Shown here piece by piece: positions 10,465-18,886 of a stretch of 64,000 bases of DNA. The position numbers were made by a program, and so were the translations under genes. Location: the NCBI GenBank assembly GCA_035638775.1, contig DASQZJ010000064.1, forward strand, positions 1-64,000, in the 5' to 3' direction. Numbering within the stretch: the stretch's first letter is position 1; each line of letters begins with the position of its first letter. This DNA is from DASQZJ01 sp035638775. GTDB lineage: Bacteria; Pseudomonadota; Gammaproteobacteria; UBA5335; SLRW01. Under the pieces are notes generated by a model. It made no database searches and was not told where the DNA came from. It saw nothing but the letters and a program-made list of their open reading frames with translations.

Positions 10465-11421
10465 ATGGAGCCGCTGCTCGAAGTACGCAATCTCACCAGG
10501 AGGTTCGGGGCCATCACGGCCGTCGACGACATCAGCTTTTCCCTGGTGCCGGGCGAGGTGCTCGGGTTCCTCGGCCCCAACGGGGCGGGCAAGTCGACGA
10601 CCATGAAGATGGTCACAGGCTTCCTGCCGCCGACCCGTGGGAGCGTGCGGGTCGCCGGGTACGACGTGCGGCGCTCTCCCACGGAGGTGAAGCGCCGGAT
10701 CGGGTACCTGCCGGAAGGGGCCGCCGCTTACCAGGACATCTCCCCCGCCGGCTTCCTCGAGTTCGTGGCCGAGATCCGGGGATTGCGCGGCGCCGACAAG
10801 CGCCGCCGGATCCAGAGGGCGATCGAGCTGGTCCACCTGGAGCCGGTGCTGCACCAGCCGATCGAGACGCTGTCAAAGGGCTTCAAGCGGCGGGTCGGAT
10901 TCGCCCAGGCCATCGTGCACGATCCGCCGGTACTGATCATGGACGAGCCCACGGACGGCCTGGACCCCAACCAGAAGCACGAGGTCCGCGAACTCATCCG
11001 CACCATGGCCGGGGAGAAGGTGATCATTCTTTCCACCCACATCCTCGAGGAGGTGGAGGCGGTGTGCAATCGCGCCATGGTGATCGCGGCGGGGCGGATC
11101 GTGGCGGATACCACGCCCGGCGACCTCGAGGCCCGATCGGCCCTGCACAACGCGGTCACCGTGACCCTGGTCGGCGCCGATCCGGAGCAGGCGCAGGAGA
11201 TGCTGGGCCAGATCTCCCAGGTGAAGCGGGTGGAGCGACTGGACGCCCCGGAGGGACAGCTTCGCCTGCGGCTCTACCCGAGCCAGCACAAGCCCTTTGT
11301 GAACCAGGTCTCGGTGACCGCGCAACAGCAGGGCTGGGAGATCAGCGAGCTGCTGGTCGAGCGCGGGCGTCTCGACGAGGTCTTCCGCGACATCACCCTG
11401 CCGCTGTCGAAAGCCTCCTGA
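10465..11421 (+). CDS. ABC transporter ATPase (GldA-like)
   Basis: A 318-residue nucleotide-binding subunit. Walker A GPNGAGKST is at residues 37-45, the signature is LSKGFKRRVGFAQA, and Walker B is VLIMDEPTDGLDP followed by the switch His in ILSTHILEE. An extra C-terminal domain of about 90 residues is typical of ABC-2 ATPases. The ATG at 10465 has an AAGGA site; a longer upstream reading frame is not supported. It starts an operon with the permease and the GldG-like protein that follow. In gliding Bacteroidota the equivalent genes are gldA-gldF-gldG; in proteobacteria the substrate is unknown. Confidence 0.9.
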   Translation: MEPLLEVRNLTRRFGAITAVDDISFSLVPGEVLGFLGPNGAGKSTTMKMVTGFLPPTRGSVRVAGYDVRRSPTEVKRRIGYLPEGAAAYQDISPAGFLEFVAEIRGLRGADKRRRIQRAIELVHLEPVLHQPIETLSKGFKRRVGFAQAIVHDPPVLIMDEPTDGLDPNQKHEVRELIRTMAGEKVIILSTHILEEVEAVCNRAMVIAAGRIVADTTPGDLEARSALHNAVTVTLVGADPEQAQEMLGQISQVKRVERLDAPEGQLRLRLYPSQHKPFVNQVSVTAQQQGWEISELLVERGRLDEVFRDITLPLSKAS

Positions 11422-11433
11422 GGAGCGGGCGAC

Positions 11434-12168
11434 ATGCACAACACCTGGGTAGTGTTCAAGCGCGAGCTGGGCAGCTATTTCAGCACGCCCATCGCGTATG
11501 TATTCCTGGTCATCTTCCTGTTCCTGAACGGGATCTTCGGCTTCTACATCGGCCATTTCCTGCAGCGCAACCAGGCGGACCTGATGTCCTTCTTCAGCCT
11601 GCACCCCTGGCTGTACCTGGTGCTCGTCCCGGCCGTCTCGATGCGCCTGTGGGCCGAGGAACGCCGCATCGGCAGCGTGGAGCTGCTGCTCACCCTTCCG
11701 ATGAGCATCGGCGAGGCGGTGCTGGGGAAGTTCCTCGCCGCCTGGGCCTTCACCGGCATCGCGCTGGCGCTGACCTTCCCCATGTGGATCATGGTCAACT
11801 ACCTGGGGAACCCCGACAACGGCGCGATCGTCACCAGCTATATCGGCAGCTTCCTGGTCGCCGGGGGCTTCCTCGCCATCGGCTCCTGCCTCTCCGCCCT
11901 GACCAAGAACCAGGTGATCGCGTTCGTCCTGTCGGTGGTGGTCTGCCTGCTGTTCCTGCTGAGCGGCTATCCGGTGGTGCTGGACTTCTTCAAGGACTGG
12001 GCGCCCGCGGCGGTCGTGTCGGGAATCAGCTCCTTCAGCGTCCTCAGCCACTACTCGTCGATCACCCGCGGGGTGGTGGACCTGCCGGACCTGATCTACT
12101 TCGCGGCGCTGATCGCGTTCTGGCTGTTCGCCAGCGCGGTGACCGTGGACAACAAAAAGGCGGACTGA
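11434..12168 (+). CDS. ABC-2 type permease (GldF-like)
   Basis: A 244-residue membrane protein with about six hydrophobic segments. The N-terminus VVFKRELGSYFSTPIAYVFLVIFLF and the segment RLWAEERRIGSVELLLTLPMSIGEAVLGKFLA are typical of GldF/ABC-2 permeases. It begins 12 bp after the ATPase gene with a GAGGAG ribosome site. It should form the membrane pore for the ATPase encoded immediately upstream. Confidence 0.9.
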   Translation: MHNTWVVFKRELGSYFSTPIAYVFLVIFLFLNGIFGFYIGHFLQRNQADLMSFFSLHPWLYLVLVPAVSMRLWAEERRIGSVELLLTLPMSIGEAVLGKFLAAWAFTGIALALTFPMWIMVNYLGNPDNGAIVTSYIGSFLVAGGFLAIGSCLSALTKNQVIAFVLSVVVCLLFLLSGYPVVLDFFKDWAPAAVVSGISSFSVLSHYSSITRGVVDLPDLIYFAALIAFWLFASAVTVDNKKAD

Positions 12169-12187
12169 GACGGGAGGCACCGCACGG

Positions 12188-14122
12188 ATGAATCGCAAGC
12201 TTCTCACGGGCACCAGCCTGATCATCGCCGCCCTGCTCTTCGTGGGCGTGAACCTGGGCAGCAGCCACTTCCTGCCGTTCGTGCGCTGGGACCTCACCCA
12301 GAACAAGCTCTACACGCTCTCGCACGGCACCCGGACCATCCTGCACAACATCAACAAGCCGATCACGCTCAAGCTGTACTTCTCCCGCGGGCTGGCCAGC
12401 AACCTGCCGGGCATCAACTCGTACGCCGGACAGGTCAAGCAGCTGCTGCAGCAGTACAACCGCGTGGCGGGCGGCAAGCTGCACCTGGAGACCATCGACC
12501 CGCAGCCCTTCTCGAAGCAGGAGGACAATGCCGTGCAGGCGGGCCTCAAGGGAATCCCGGTGGACCAGAACGGCACCACCTTCTACTTCGGCCTGGTGGG
12601 GACCAACGCCCGCGGCGACCAGCGCGTGATCCCGTTCTTCAGCCCCTCGAAGCAGCGCGAGCTGGAATACGACGTCACCAAGCTCGTCTATCACCTCAGT
12701 CACCCCAAGGAGCCCGTGGTCGGGCTGATCAGCCAGCTGCCCATCGCCGGCGGCAGGCGCTCGCGTCCCTGGGCGATCTACCGTGAAATAAGCCAGACCT
12801 TCGACGTCCGCGATCTCGACAGGCACGTCAAGCGCATCCCCTCCGACGTCGACGTGCTGATGATCGTCCATCCGCAGTCCCTCGACCCCGGGACCCGCTA
12901 CGCCATCGACCAGTTCGCGCTGCGCGGCGGCCACATTCTGGCGTTCGTGGACCCGCACTCCAGCTACCAGGCCGAGCGTACCCGCGGGATGCCCATGATG
13001 GGAGGACAGGCAAACTCCGATCTGCCGCAGCTGTTCAAGGCCTGGGGCATCCACCTCACCGCGACCCACGTGGTCGGAGACAAGGCCACCGCGCAGCGGG
13101 TGGAAATCAATACCGGGGCACGGCCGATCATCATCGACTACCCGGTCTGGATGAGCCTGGGCTCGGGCTACATGAACAAGGACGACGTCATCACCAGCAG
13201 CCTCGGCCGGATCAATATCGGCACCGCCGGCGCACTTTCGCCGGTCAAGGGCGCCAGCTCGCATTTCGAGTCGCTGATCCATACCGGCAAGCACGCCACG
13301 CTCTACAGCGTCAAGCAGCTCGACCGGATGTCCGATCCCCGCAAGCTGCTCAAGGCGTACAAACCCATGGGGCAGTACACCCTGGCGGCGCGGATCACCG
13401 GCAAGATCCACACCGCGTTCCCGGGCGGTCCGCCGCAGCCGAAGAGCGGCGGCAAGGCCCCCGCGGGCAAGCATGGCGGGAACCAGGGCGGCGATCCGTC
13501 CGGCGGCGGGTCGGCGTCGCACGAGAGCCCGAAGAACGCGAAACCGCCCAAGCCGCTGAAGGTGTCGCAGAAGCCCGCCAACATCGTCGTCGTCGCGGAC
13601 ACGGACCTGCTCGACAACCAGGCCTGGGTGCAACAGCGAAGCTTCATGGGACAAAGCCAGATGCAGCCATTCGCCGCCAACGGCGATTTCGTGATCAACG
13701 CCCTCGACAACCTCAGCGGCAGCGACGCGCTGATCAGCATCCGCGACCGCGGGCGTTTCCAGCGTCCGTTCACGCGCCTCGACAAGATGCGGCGGGCGGC
13801 GCAGCAGCAGTACCAGGACAAGGAGCAGGCGCTGCAGCAGCAGCTTCAGCAGACCCGCCAGAAGCTCCAGCAGCTCCAGGCCAAGCGCAAGGGCGGCAAG
13901 GCCACGCTGAGCCCGAAGGAGAAGAAGGAGCTGCAGAAATTCCGCCAGGAGATGTACAACACCCGTGAGCAGCTGCGGCAGGTGCAGCACAAGCTGCGCC
14001 AGGACATCGACCGCCTGGAGGGCTGGCTGAAGTTCTTCAACATCGGGCTGATCCCCTTGCTCATCATTCTTGGTGGCGGCATCGTGGGGGCCTACCGCCT
14101 GCGGCGGCGCGGCCGCCGCTGA
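12188..14122 (+). CDS. GldG-like ABC auxiliary protein
   Basis: A 644-residue protein anchored by an N-terminal helix (about 5-25) and a C-terminal helix (about 615-635). The periplasmic part begins FVRWDLTQNKLYTLSHGT, the start typical of the ABC auxiliary/GldG family, which has a ThuA-like fold. A flexible Gly/Pro/Lys-rich stretch lies near residues 415-460. A strongly Gln/Lys/Leu-rich coiled coil follows at about 535-610, just before the final membrane helix. It completes the three-gene ABC system. The DUF4340 gene that often follows in proteobacteria is absent here. Confidence 0.85.
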   Translation: MNRKLLTGTSLIIAALLFVGVNLGSSHFLPFVRWDLTQNKLYTLSHGTRTILHNINKPITLKLYFSRGLASNLPGINSYAGQVKQLLQQYNRVAGGKLHLETIDPQPFSKQEDNAVQAGLKGIPVDQNGTTFYFGLVGTNARGDQRVIPFFSPSKQRELEYDVTKLVYHLSHPKEPVVGLISQLPIAGGRRSRPWAIYREISQTFDVRDLDRHVKRIPSDVDVLMIVHPQSLDPGTRYAIDQFALRGGHILAFVDPHSSYQAERTRGMPMMGGQANSDLPQLFKAWGIHLTATHVVGDKATAQRVEINTGARPIIIDYPVWMSLGSGYMNKDDVITSSLGRINIGTAGALSPVKGASSHFESLIHTGKHATLYSVKQLDRMSDPRKLLKAYKPMGQYTLAARITGKIHTAFPGGPPQPKSGGKAPAGKHGGNQGGDPSGGGSASHESPKNAKPPKPLKVSQKPANIVVVADTDLLDNQAWVQQRSFMGQSQMQPFAANGDFVINALDNLSGSDALISIRDRGRFQRPFTRLDKMRRAAQQQYQDKEQALQQQLQQTRQKLQQLQAKRKGGKATLSPKEKKELQKFRQEMYNTREQLRQVQHKLRQDIDRLEGWLKFFNIGLIPLLIILGGGIVGAYRLRRRGRR

Positions 14123-14152
14123 GCGCACGACTCGCTGCACGGAGGATCCGCG

Positions 14153-14869
14153 ATGACAGGCAGACCCAGCATCGCCGTGGTGGGAACCGGGCCCGCGCTG
14201 GGAGCGGCGGTCGCCCGGCGTTTTGCGCGGGAGAACTTCACGGTGGCCGTAATGGCCCGCAAGCGCGAGCACCTGGATCCGGTGGTCGAGGAAATCGGGA
14301 CCTCCGGCGGGCGCGCGCTCGCAATCCCGGCCGATGCGACCGACCCGGCGGCGGTCCGCGAGGCGTTTCACACCTGCGCTGCCGAGCTGGGATCACCGCG
14401 GGTCCTGGTCTACAACGCCGGCGCGTTCCGCCCGGCCGGCCTGCTCGAGATCGATCCGGAGGAATTCGAGGCCTGCTGGAAAGCGAACTGCTACGGGGCG
14501 CTGCTGGCCGCCCGCGAGGTGCTTCCGGAGATGCTCGAGCACGGGCGTGGCACCATCATACTGACCGGGGCCACCGCCGCACTGCGCGGCTCGGCACGCT
14601 TCGCCAACCTCGCCGTGGGGAAGTTCGGGCTGCGCGCACTGGCCCAGTCCATGGCACGGGAATTCGGTCCATCGGGCATCCACGTGGCCCACGCGATCAT
14701 CGACGGCCAGATCGACACCCCGAGCCTGCGCGAGATGCAGCCCGAGCGCGCGCCGGAGACCAAGCTGGCGCCGGACGCCATCGCCGAAAGCTACTGGCAG
14801 CTGCACTGCCAGGACCCGACGGCATGGACCCTGGAGCTGGACCTGCGACCGGCGGTGGAATCCTTTTAG
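14153..14869 (+). CDS. Short-chain dehydrogenase-like protein lacking the catalytic Tyr
   Basis: A 238-residue Rossmann protein with the glycine motif GTGPALGAAVARRF near residue 11 and VYNAGAF near residue 85. The place of the classical Tyr-x-x-x-Lys is LAVGK, so the lysine is kept and the tyrosine is replaced by leucine. The following FGLRALAQSMAREFGPSGIHVAH is well formed, so this looks like a divergent SDR subgroup and not a sequencing error. It lies 30 bp after the GldG-like gene with a GGAGGA site. Catalysis by the usual mechanism is doubtful. Confidence 0.82.
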   Translation: MTGRPSIAVVGTGPALGAAVARRFARENFTVAVMARKREHLDPVVEEIGTSGGRALAIPADATDPAAVREAFHTCAAELGSPRVLVYNAGAFRPAGLLEIDPEEFEACWKANCYGALLAAREVLPEMLEHGRGTIILTGATAALRGSARFANLAVGKFGLRALAQSMAREFGPSGIHVAHAIIDGQIDTPSLREMQPERAPETKLAPDAIAESYWQLHCQDPTAWTLELDLRPAVESF

Positions 14870-14880
14870 CTTGCGGGCCT

Positions 14881-14908
14881 TCCTTCGGGCAGGCATTGCC
14901 CGGAAGGA
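14881..14908 (+). terminator. Hairpin after the SDR gene
   Basis: TCCTTC-GGGC (14881-14890) pairs with GCCC-GGAAGGA (14898-14908) with one bulge. It sits just after the SDR stop and is followed by AT-rich DNA, between convergent genes. Confidence 0.5.
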
Positions 14909-14913
14909 TCACG

Positions 14914-14947
14914 ACTTAAAACTTAACACTTAACCACTTAAAACTTT
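14914..14947. repeat. Degenerate ACTTAA tandem repeat
   Basis: ACTTAA occurs at 14914, 14921, 14928 and 14936, followed by ACTTTC at 14943, giving a 7-8-bp period. This A/T-rich run is unlike its GC-rich surroundings and abuts the stop codon of the convergent HPF-like gene. Confidence 0.7.
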
Positions 14948-14949
14948 CT

Positions 14950-15495
14950 CTACACCGGTACGACCGTGCTCGCCTGGGGTCCCTGGTCCCCGCTCTCTTC
15001 GGTAAAGCGCACCCGGGCCCCCACCGCCAGGCCGTCGTAGCCGTCGCCGAGCACGCTGTTGCGGTGGAAGTAGATCTCCCGCCCTTCCGCGGTCCGGATC
15101 CGCCCGTAGTCCTCCTCCGGGGCGAGCGCGATCACTTCGCCCTCGGGCGGTCCCACGTGGGCCTTGACGTCCCCGCGCTGCTTGCGCGCGAATTCCTCGA
15201 GCTGCCGTCGGGCGGCGTTGAAAGCGTCGCGGATGGCGACGTAAAGATCCTCGTGGGAATGGTCCTGGTGCGGCTCGCGGCTGACCACCAGTTCGTCGGT
15301 GGGTACCGTGAGGTCGACCCGGACGTGGTAGATGTTGCCCTTGTGATGATGCCGGTGGGATGCCTCGACGACCACCCGGCAGGACATGATGTGATCGTAA
15401 TAGCGCTCGAGCTTGTCCGCCTTCTCGCGGATCACGCTCTCGACAGCCGGTGAGGCATCCATGTTGCGGAAGGTGACCTGGAGCGGAAGCTGCAT
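14950..15495 (-). CDS. HPF/RaiA ribosome-hibernation factor fused to a cold-shock domain
   Basis: A 181-residue two-domain protein. Residues 1-105 have the beta-alpha-beta-beta-beta-alpha pattern of HPF/RaiA (QVTFRNMDASPAVESVIREKADKLERYY ending in RDAFNAARRQLEEFA). Residues 115-178 form an OB-fold cold-shock-type domain, with a degenerate RNP1 (YGRIRTAEGREIYFHRNSVLG) and GARVRFTEE. HPF proteins bind the 30S decoding centre in stress or stationary phase. The C-terminal half differs from the dimerisation domain of long HPF. The ATG at 15495 has an AGGAG site. A TATACT -10 lies on the minus strand at 15539-15544. Confidence 0.88.
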   Translation of the reverse strand: MQLPLQVTFRNMDASPAVESVIREKADKLERYYDHIMSCRVVVEASHRHHHKGNIYHVRVDLTVPTDELVVSREPHQDHSHEDLYVAIRDAFNAARRQLEEFARKQRGDVKAHVGPPEGEVIALAPEEDYGRIRTAEGREIYFHRNSVLGDGYDGLAVGARVRFTEESGDQGPQASTVVPV

Positions 15496-15717
15496 GGCGC
15501 CATCTCCTGTTCTCGAGCCATCGGGCTCCCTTGTTGGGAGTATAGGAAACGTTGCATCCTGCCTCATGACCTGCGTCAAACCGGACCGAGCGTTCCGGCC
15601 GGGCGGCCGCGGCGCGCCGGTGACTGCGGTCAAGGCAGCGGGCGGGGAAGGCGCTATGCTTTGCTGGTCCGGTGAGAGCATCGAACCGGCGTTGCCACTC
15701 GCGCGAAGGAGGCATTC

Positions 15718-16116
15718 ATGGCCACGGAGCTGACGGAAAGACAGATCACGGAATGCCGCGACCTGCTGCGAGAGCGTTCCAGCGAGCTGCGCGAGCAGAT
15801 CCGCGTCGAGCTGGAGGCCTCCGGGGAAGAGAGCTACGCGGACCTGGCCGGCCAGGTCCACGACCTGGAGGAGGCCGCGCTGGCGGACCTGCTCACCGAT
15901 CTCGAGCTCGCCGAGGTCGATCGGCACGTGGCGGAGTTCCGTGAAATCCAGGCCGCGCTGATGCGGATCGCGCAGGGCACCTACGGCACCTGCAGCGACT
16001 GCGAGAACCCGATCCGAGTGGAGCGCCTGCGGGTGAACCCCACCGCGCGCCGCTGCCTGCGCTGCCAGGAGCTCTACGAACGCACCCACGAGCATCCCCC
16101 CAGCCACGGGATCTGA
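15718..16116 (+). CDS. DksA/TraR-family zinc-finger protein
   Basis: A 132-residue protein. The N-terminal two-thirds is a helical hairpin rich in Glu and Arg. The C-terminal C4 zinc finger uses Cys92/Cys95 (TCSDC) and Cys113/Cys116 (RCLRC), and GTYGTCSDCENPI is the family hallmark. DksA-like proteins enter the RNA polymerase secondary channel and modulate initiation with ppGpp. The Asp pair at the coiled-coil tip is not clear, so it may be a DksA paralogue. An AAGGAGG site precedes the ATG. Confidence 0.9.
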   Translation: MATELTERQITECRDLLRERSSELREQIRVELEASGEESYADLAGQVHDLEEAALADLLTDLELAEVDRHVAEFREIQAALMRIAQGTYGTCSDCENPIRVERLRVNPTARRCLRCQELYERTHEHPPSHGI

Positions 16117-16140
16117 TCGCCCGACCGCGGGTCGAGCGGG

Positions 16141-16959
16141 TCAACCCCGGCGCAGCCGCGGCAATCCCAGGGTGGCGAAGTAGGCGGCGCCCGTGACCAG
16201 CGTGATGGTGGCGCCGGCGGGCCAGTCCGGGCCGTAGGAGAGCGCCAGCCCGCCGAAGCTCAGCACCGCGGCCAGGGCGCTCGCCAGAACCATCATGGGA
16301 ACCAGGGTGCGTACGAAGCGGCCCGCGATCGCGGCCGGCAGCGTCAGCAGCGCGATCACCAGGATCAGCCCGACCAGCTTCACGACCACCACCACCGTCA
16401 GCGCGATCATGCACAGCAGCAGCATGTAGAAGAAGGTCACGGGGATGCCGCGCAGGCCCGCGAACTCCTCGTCGAAAGCGACCGCGATCAGCTGCTTGTG
16501 AAAGCCCAGCACCACCAGCAGAACCACCGCGTCCAGCGCGCCCATCAGGTAAAGGTCGGAGCGCGGGACCATGAGCACGTTCCCGAACAGGTAGCTCATC
16601 AGGTCGACGCTGTAGCCCGGGGTCTGCGAAATGAACATCACCCCGGCCGCCATGCCCACCGCCCACACGGCGCTGATCATGATGTCCTCGTGCTGGCGCG
16701 CGCGCCGGGTCACGAGGCCGATGACCAGCGCGGCGACCAGCGCCGCGCCCAGGGCGCCCGGGAAGGGAGCCCGGCCAAGGAAATATGCCAGTCCCATCCC
16801 GCCCAGCACGGAATGGGCGATGCCGCCGGCCAGGTAGCTGATGCGCCGCGCCACCACGAAGCTGCCGATCACGCCGCAGCCGACCGCCGCGAGCAGTGCC
16901 GCGATGGCGGCGTGCTGCATGAATCCCTGCGAAAGCAGGGCTCCGGTGAACCCGGTCAT
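16141..16959 (-). CDS. Metal ABC transporter permease (ZnuB-like)
   Basis: A 272-residue membrane protein with about eight hydrophobic helices. It contains the ABC-3 family sequences SFVVARRISYLAGGIAHSVLGG and FVARRISYLAG-type cytoplasmic coupling. It forms the pore of a zinc or manganese importer. Its start overlaps the ATPase stop by four bases (ATGA at 16956-16959), and a GGAGGAGG site lies inside the end of that gene. Confidence 0.9.
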   Translation of the reverse strand: MTGFTGALLSQGFMQHAAIAALLAAVGCGVIGSFVVARRISYLAGGIAHSVLGGMGLAYFLGRAPFPGALGAALVAALVIGLVTRRARQHEDIMISAVWAVGMAAGVMFISQTPGYSVDLMSYLFGNVLMVPRSDLYLMGALDAVVLLVVLGFHKQLIAVAFDEEFAGLRGIPVTFFYMLLLCMIALTVVVVVKLVGLILVIALLTLPAAIAGRFVRTLVPMMVLASALAAVLSFGGLALSYGPDWPAGATITLVTGAAYFATLGLPRLRRG

Positions 16960-17699
16960 CCGCCTCCTCCGCCGCCGAGATCGTGGCGGATCAGATGCAC
17001 GGGTCGGCCGTAGAGCTCCTGGATGGCCTCGCCCGTCAGCTCGGCCGTACGGTGGCAGACCAGCGTCCGGTTCAGGCAGGCCACGCGCTCCACGTACTCG
17101 GAGATGAACCCGACGTCGTGGGATACCACCACGATCGTCATGCGCCGGTTGAAGGCCCGCAGCAGGTCGAACAGGCTCCGCTCCACCCCCAGGTCGACGT
17201 TCGCCGTGGGCTCGTCCAGCAGCAGGATCTCCGGGTCGCAGGCCAGGGCGCGGGCGATCAGCACGCGCTGCAGCTGGCCGCCGGAAAGGCTGGCCAGAGG
17301 GCGTGCCGCCAGCGCCCCGATCTCGGTCTCCTCCATGGCCCGCCGGGCACGCGAACGATCGGTCGCGGAATACGCGCCGAGCCAGCGGGTCCGTCCGAGC
17401 CGGCCCATCAGCACGGTGCCTTCGACCGAAATCGGGAAGTCGCGCGCGAAGGTGGTGAACTGCGGCACGTAGCCGACCGCGCGGCGCGCCGCCTTCGGCG
17501 GGCGGCCCAGCACCGTGATGGCCCCGGTGTCCGGCTGCATCAGGCCCAGGATCAGCCGGAGCAGCGTGCTCTTGCCGCTGCCATTGGGACCGATCACGCC
17601 CAGGAACTCCCCCCGCTGGACCTCCAGGGTCACATCCTCGACCACCGGGGGACCGTCGAAGCTGAAACTCACGTTCCGAAGTGCAATGACCGGGCTCAT
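16956..17699 (-). CDS. Metal ABC transporter ATPase (ZnuC-like)
   Basis: A 247-residue ABC ATPase with Walker A GPNGSGKST at 37-45, signature LSGGQLQRVLIARAL and Walker B ILLLDEPTANVDLG followed by VVSHDVGFIS. The sequence class is that of zinc/manganese importers. It is translationally coupled on both sides, with ATGA overlaps to the binding-protein gene upstream and the permease gene downstream. Confidence 0.92.
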   Translation of the reverse strand: MSPVIALRNVSFSFDGPPVVEDVTLEVQRGEFLGVIGPNGSGKSTLLRLILGLMQPDTGAITVLGRPPKAARRAVGYVPQFTTFARDFPISVEGTVLMGRLGRTRWLGAYSATDRSRARRAMEETEIGALAARPLASLSGGQLQRVLIARALACDPEILLLDEPTANVDLGVERSLFDLLRAFNRRMTIVVVSHDVGFISEYVERVACLNRTLVCHRTAELTGEAIQELYGRPVHLIRHDLGGGGGG

Positions 17700-18562
17700 G
17701 GAGCGTCGGCCTCGGCGATGGCCCGGGCCAGACTGGACAGGTTGCGCACGTAGTCCTCGGCCAGCGGATTGGCGGTGACCAGGCGCGCCCCGACGGCGCG
17801 CGCGACGACCGTCGCCGTGCGCCGGCTGAACTGGGGCTCGACCAGCAGAACCTTCACGCCCAGGCGCCGGCCGGTCTGGATGATGTCGGTCATGCGTCGC
17901 GCTCCGGGCTCCTTGCCCCCGGCCTCGATGGGGATCTGGTGCAGGTCATAGGCGGCAGCGAAATACCCGAACGCGGGATGGAAGGTCATGATGTTGCGAT
18001 TGTGCAGCGAGGCCAGCTCCTGCCGGATACTACGATCCAGCACCTGCAACCGGTGGATGAACGCGGCCGCGTTGTGGCGATACACGTCGCGCCCCTCGGG
18101 ATCGGCCTGGATCAGCGCGTCGCGGATCGTCCGCACCTGGATCTCCACCAGCCGCGGGTCCATCCAGATATGCGGATCCTTGCGCCCGCCTGCGCCCTCC
18201 CCCGCGGGTCCGTCGCCGGCCATGCTCCGCAGGTGAATCCCGGTACGCGTGTCCACCACCGTCATGCCCGGATTGACCGACTCCATCCGGGACATCCAGG
18301 CATCCTCGAACGGCACCCCGATCCGGAAGTAGATCCGGGCCCGCGACAGCGCCGAAAGCTGGCGGGCCGACGGCTGGTAGGTTCCCGGGCTCGCCCCGGG
18401 CGGCACCATCACGCTCGCCCTCACCCGGTTCCCGCCCACCTGCTGCACGAAGTTCTTCTGCGGAAGAATGCTGACGAACACCGGAAGCGGTGTCTTCGCT
18501 CCCGCCCAGGCGCTGCTGCCCGCGGCGATGAACAGCACCATACCCAGCAGCCTGGCGATCAC
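17696..18562 (-). CDS. Metal ABC transporter substrate-binding protein (ZnuA-like)
   Basis: A 288-residue periplasmic binding protein with a signal peptide of about 20 residues (MIARLLGMVLFIAAGSSAWAGA). Possible metal ligands are the His in KDPHIWMDP and the His in MTFHPAFGYFA. The usual first His of the PHTYEP-type motif is Gly here (PGASPGTYQPS), and there is no His-rich loop. This is seen in a ZnuA-like subgroup. The start is GTG with a GGGAGGG site. No Zur-like palindrome was recognised upstream. Confidence 0.87.
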   Translation of the reverse strand: MIARLLGMVLFIAAGSSAWAGAKTPLPVFVSILPQKNFVQQVGGNRVRASVMVPPGASPGTYQPSARQLSALSRARIYFRIGVPFEDAWMSRMESVNPGMTVVDTRTGIHLRSMAGDGPAGEGAGGRKDPHIWMDPRLVEIQVRTIRDALIQADPEGRDVYRHNAAAFIHRLQVLDRSIRQELASLHNRNIMTFHPAFGYFAAAYDLHQIPIEAGGKEPGARRMTDIIQTGRRLGVKVLLVEPQFSRRTATVVARAVGARLVTANPLAEDYVRNLSSLARAIAEADAP

Positions 18563-18886
18563 ATTCCCTCCCGCGGCGCTTGCCGACAGCCCGCGCGCAC
18601 TATACTAGCCCGATCACGGGCTGCGCCACGCCCGGGCGTCCGCGGCCTCCGGACGCAATGCCCCGGATCACCGCCGGCAGCGTTGCCGAGCGGACGGCGG
18701 GCATGCGCCCGCAGCAGCCATGCGGCCGCCCGCGCCCTTGCCGAAGCCCCGCGTCGTCCGGATCAGCGCCCGGTGCGCGCGCCCGGCCATGCTCCCGATA
18801 CGCTGCCGGACGCGCCTTGCAGCCGCGGCCAGGCGGGCTATGCTCGATATGCGGGGCGCCGGAGCGAACGAGCGGACATCAATGCC
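18563..18886. other. Divergent intergenic region with a small inverted repeat
   Basis: This 324-bp region separates the metal-importer operon (minus) from an outer-membrane protein gene (plus). A 6-bp stem AGCCCG/CGGGCT lies at 18607-18622 next to the AT-rich sequence CTATACTAG (18600-18608), which could be a promoter for the minus operon. No gene is supported. Confidence 0.4.
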
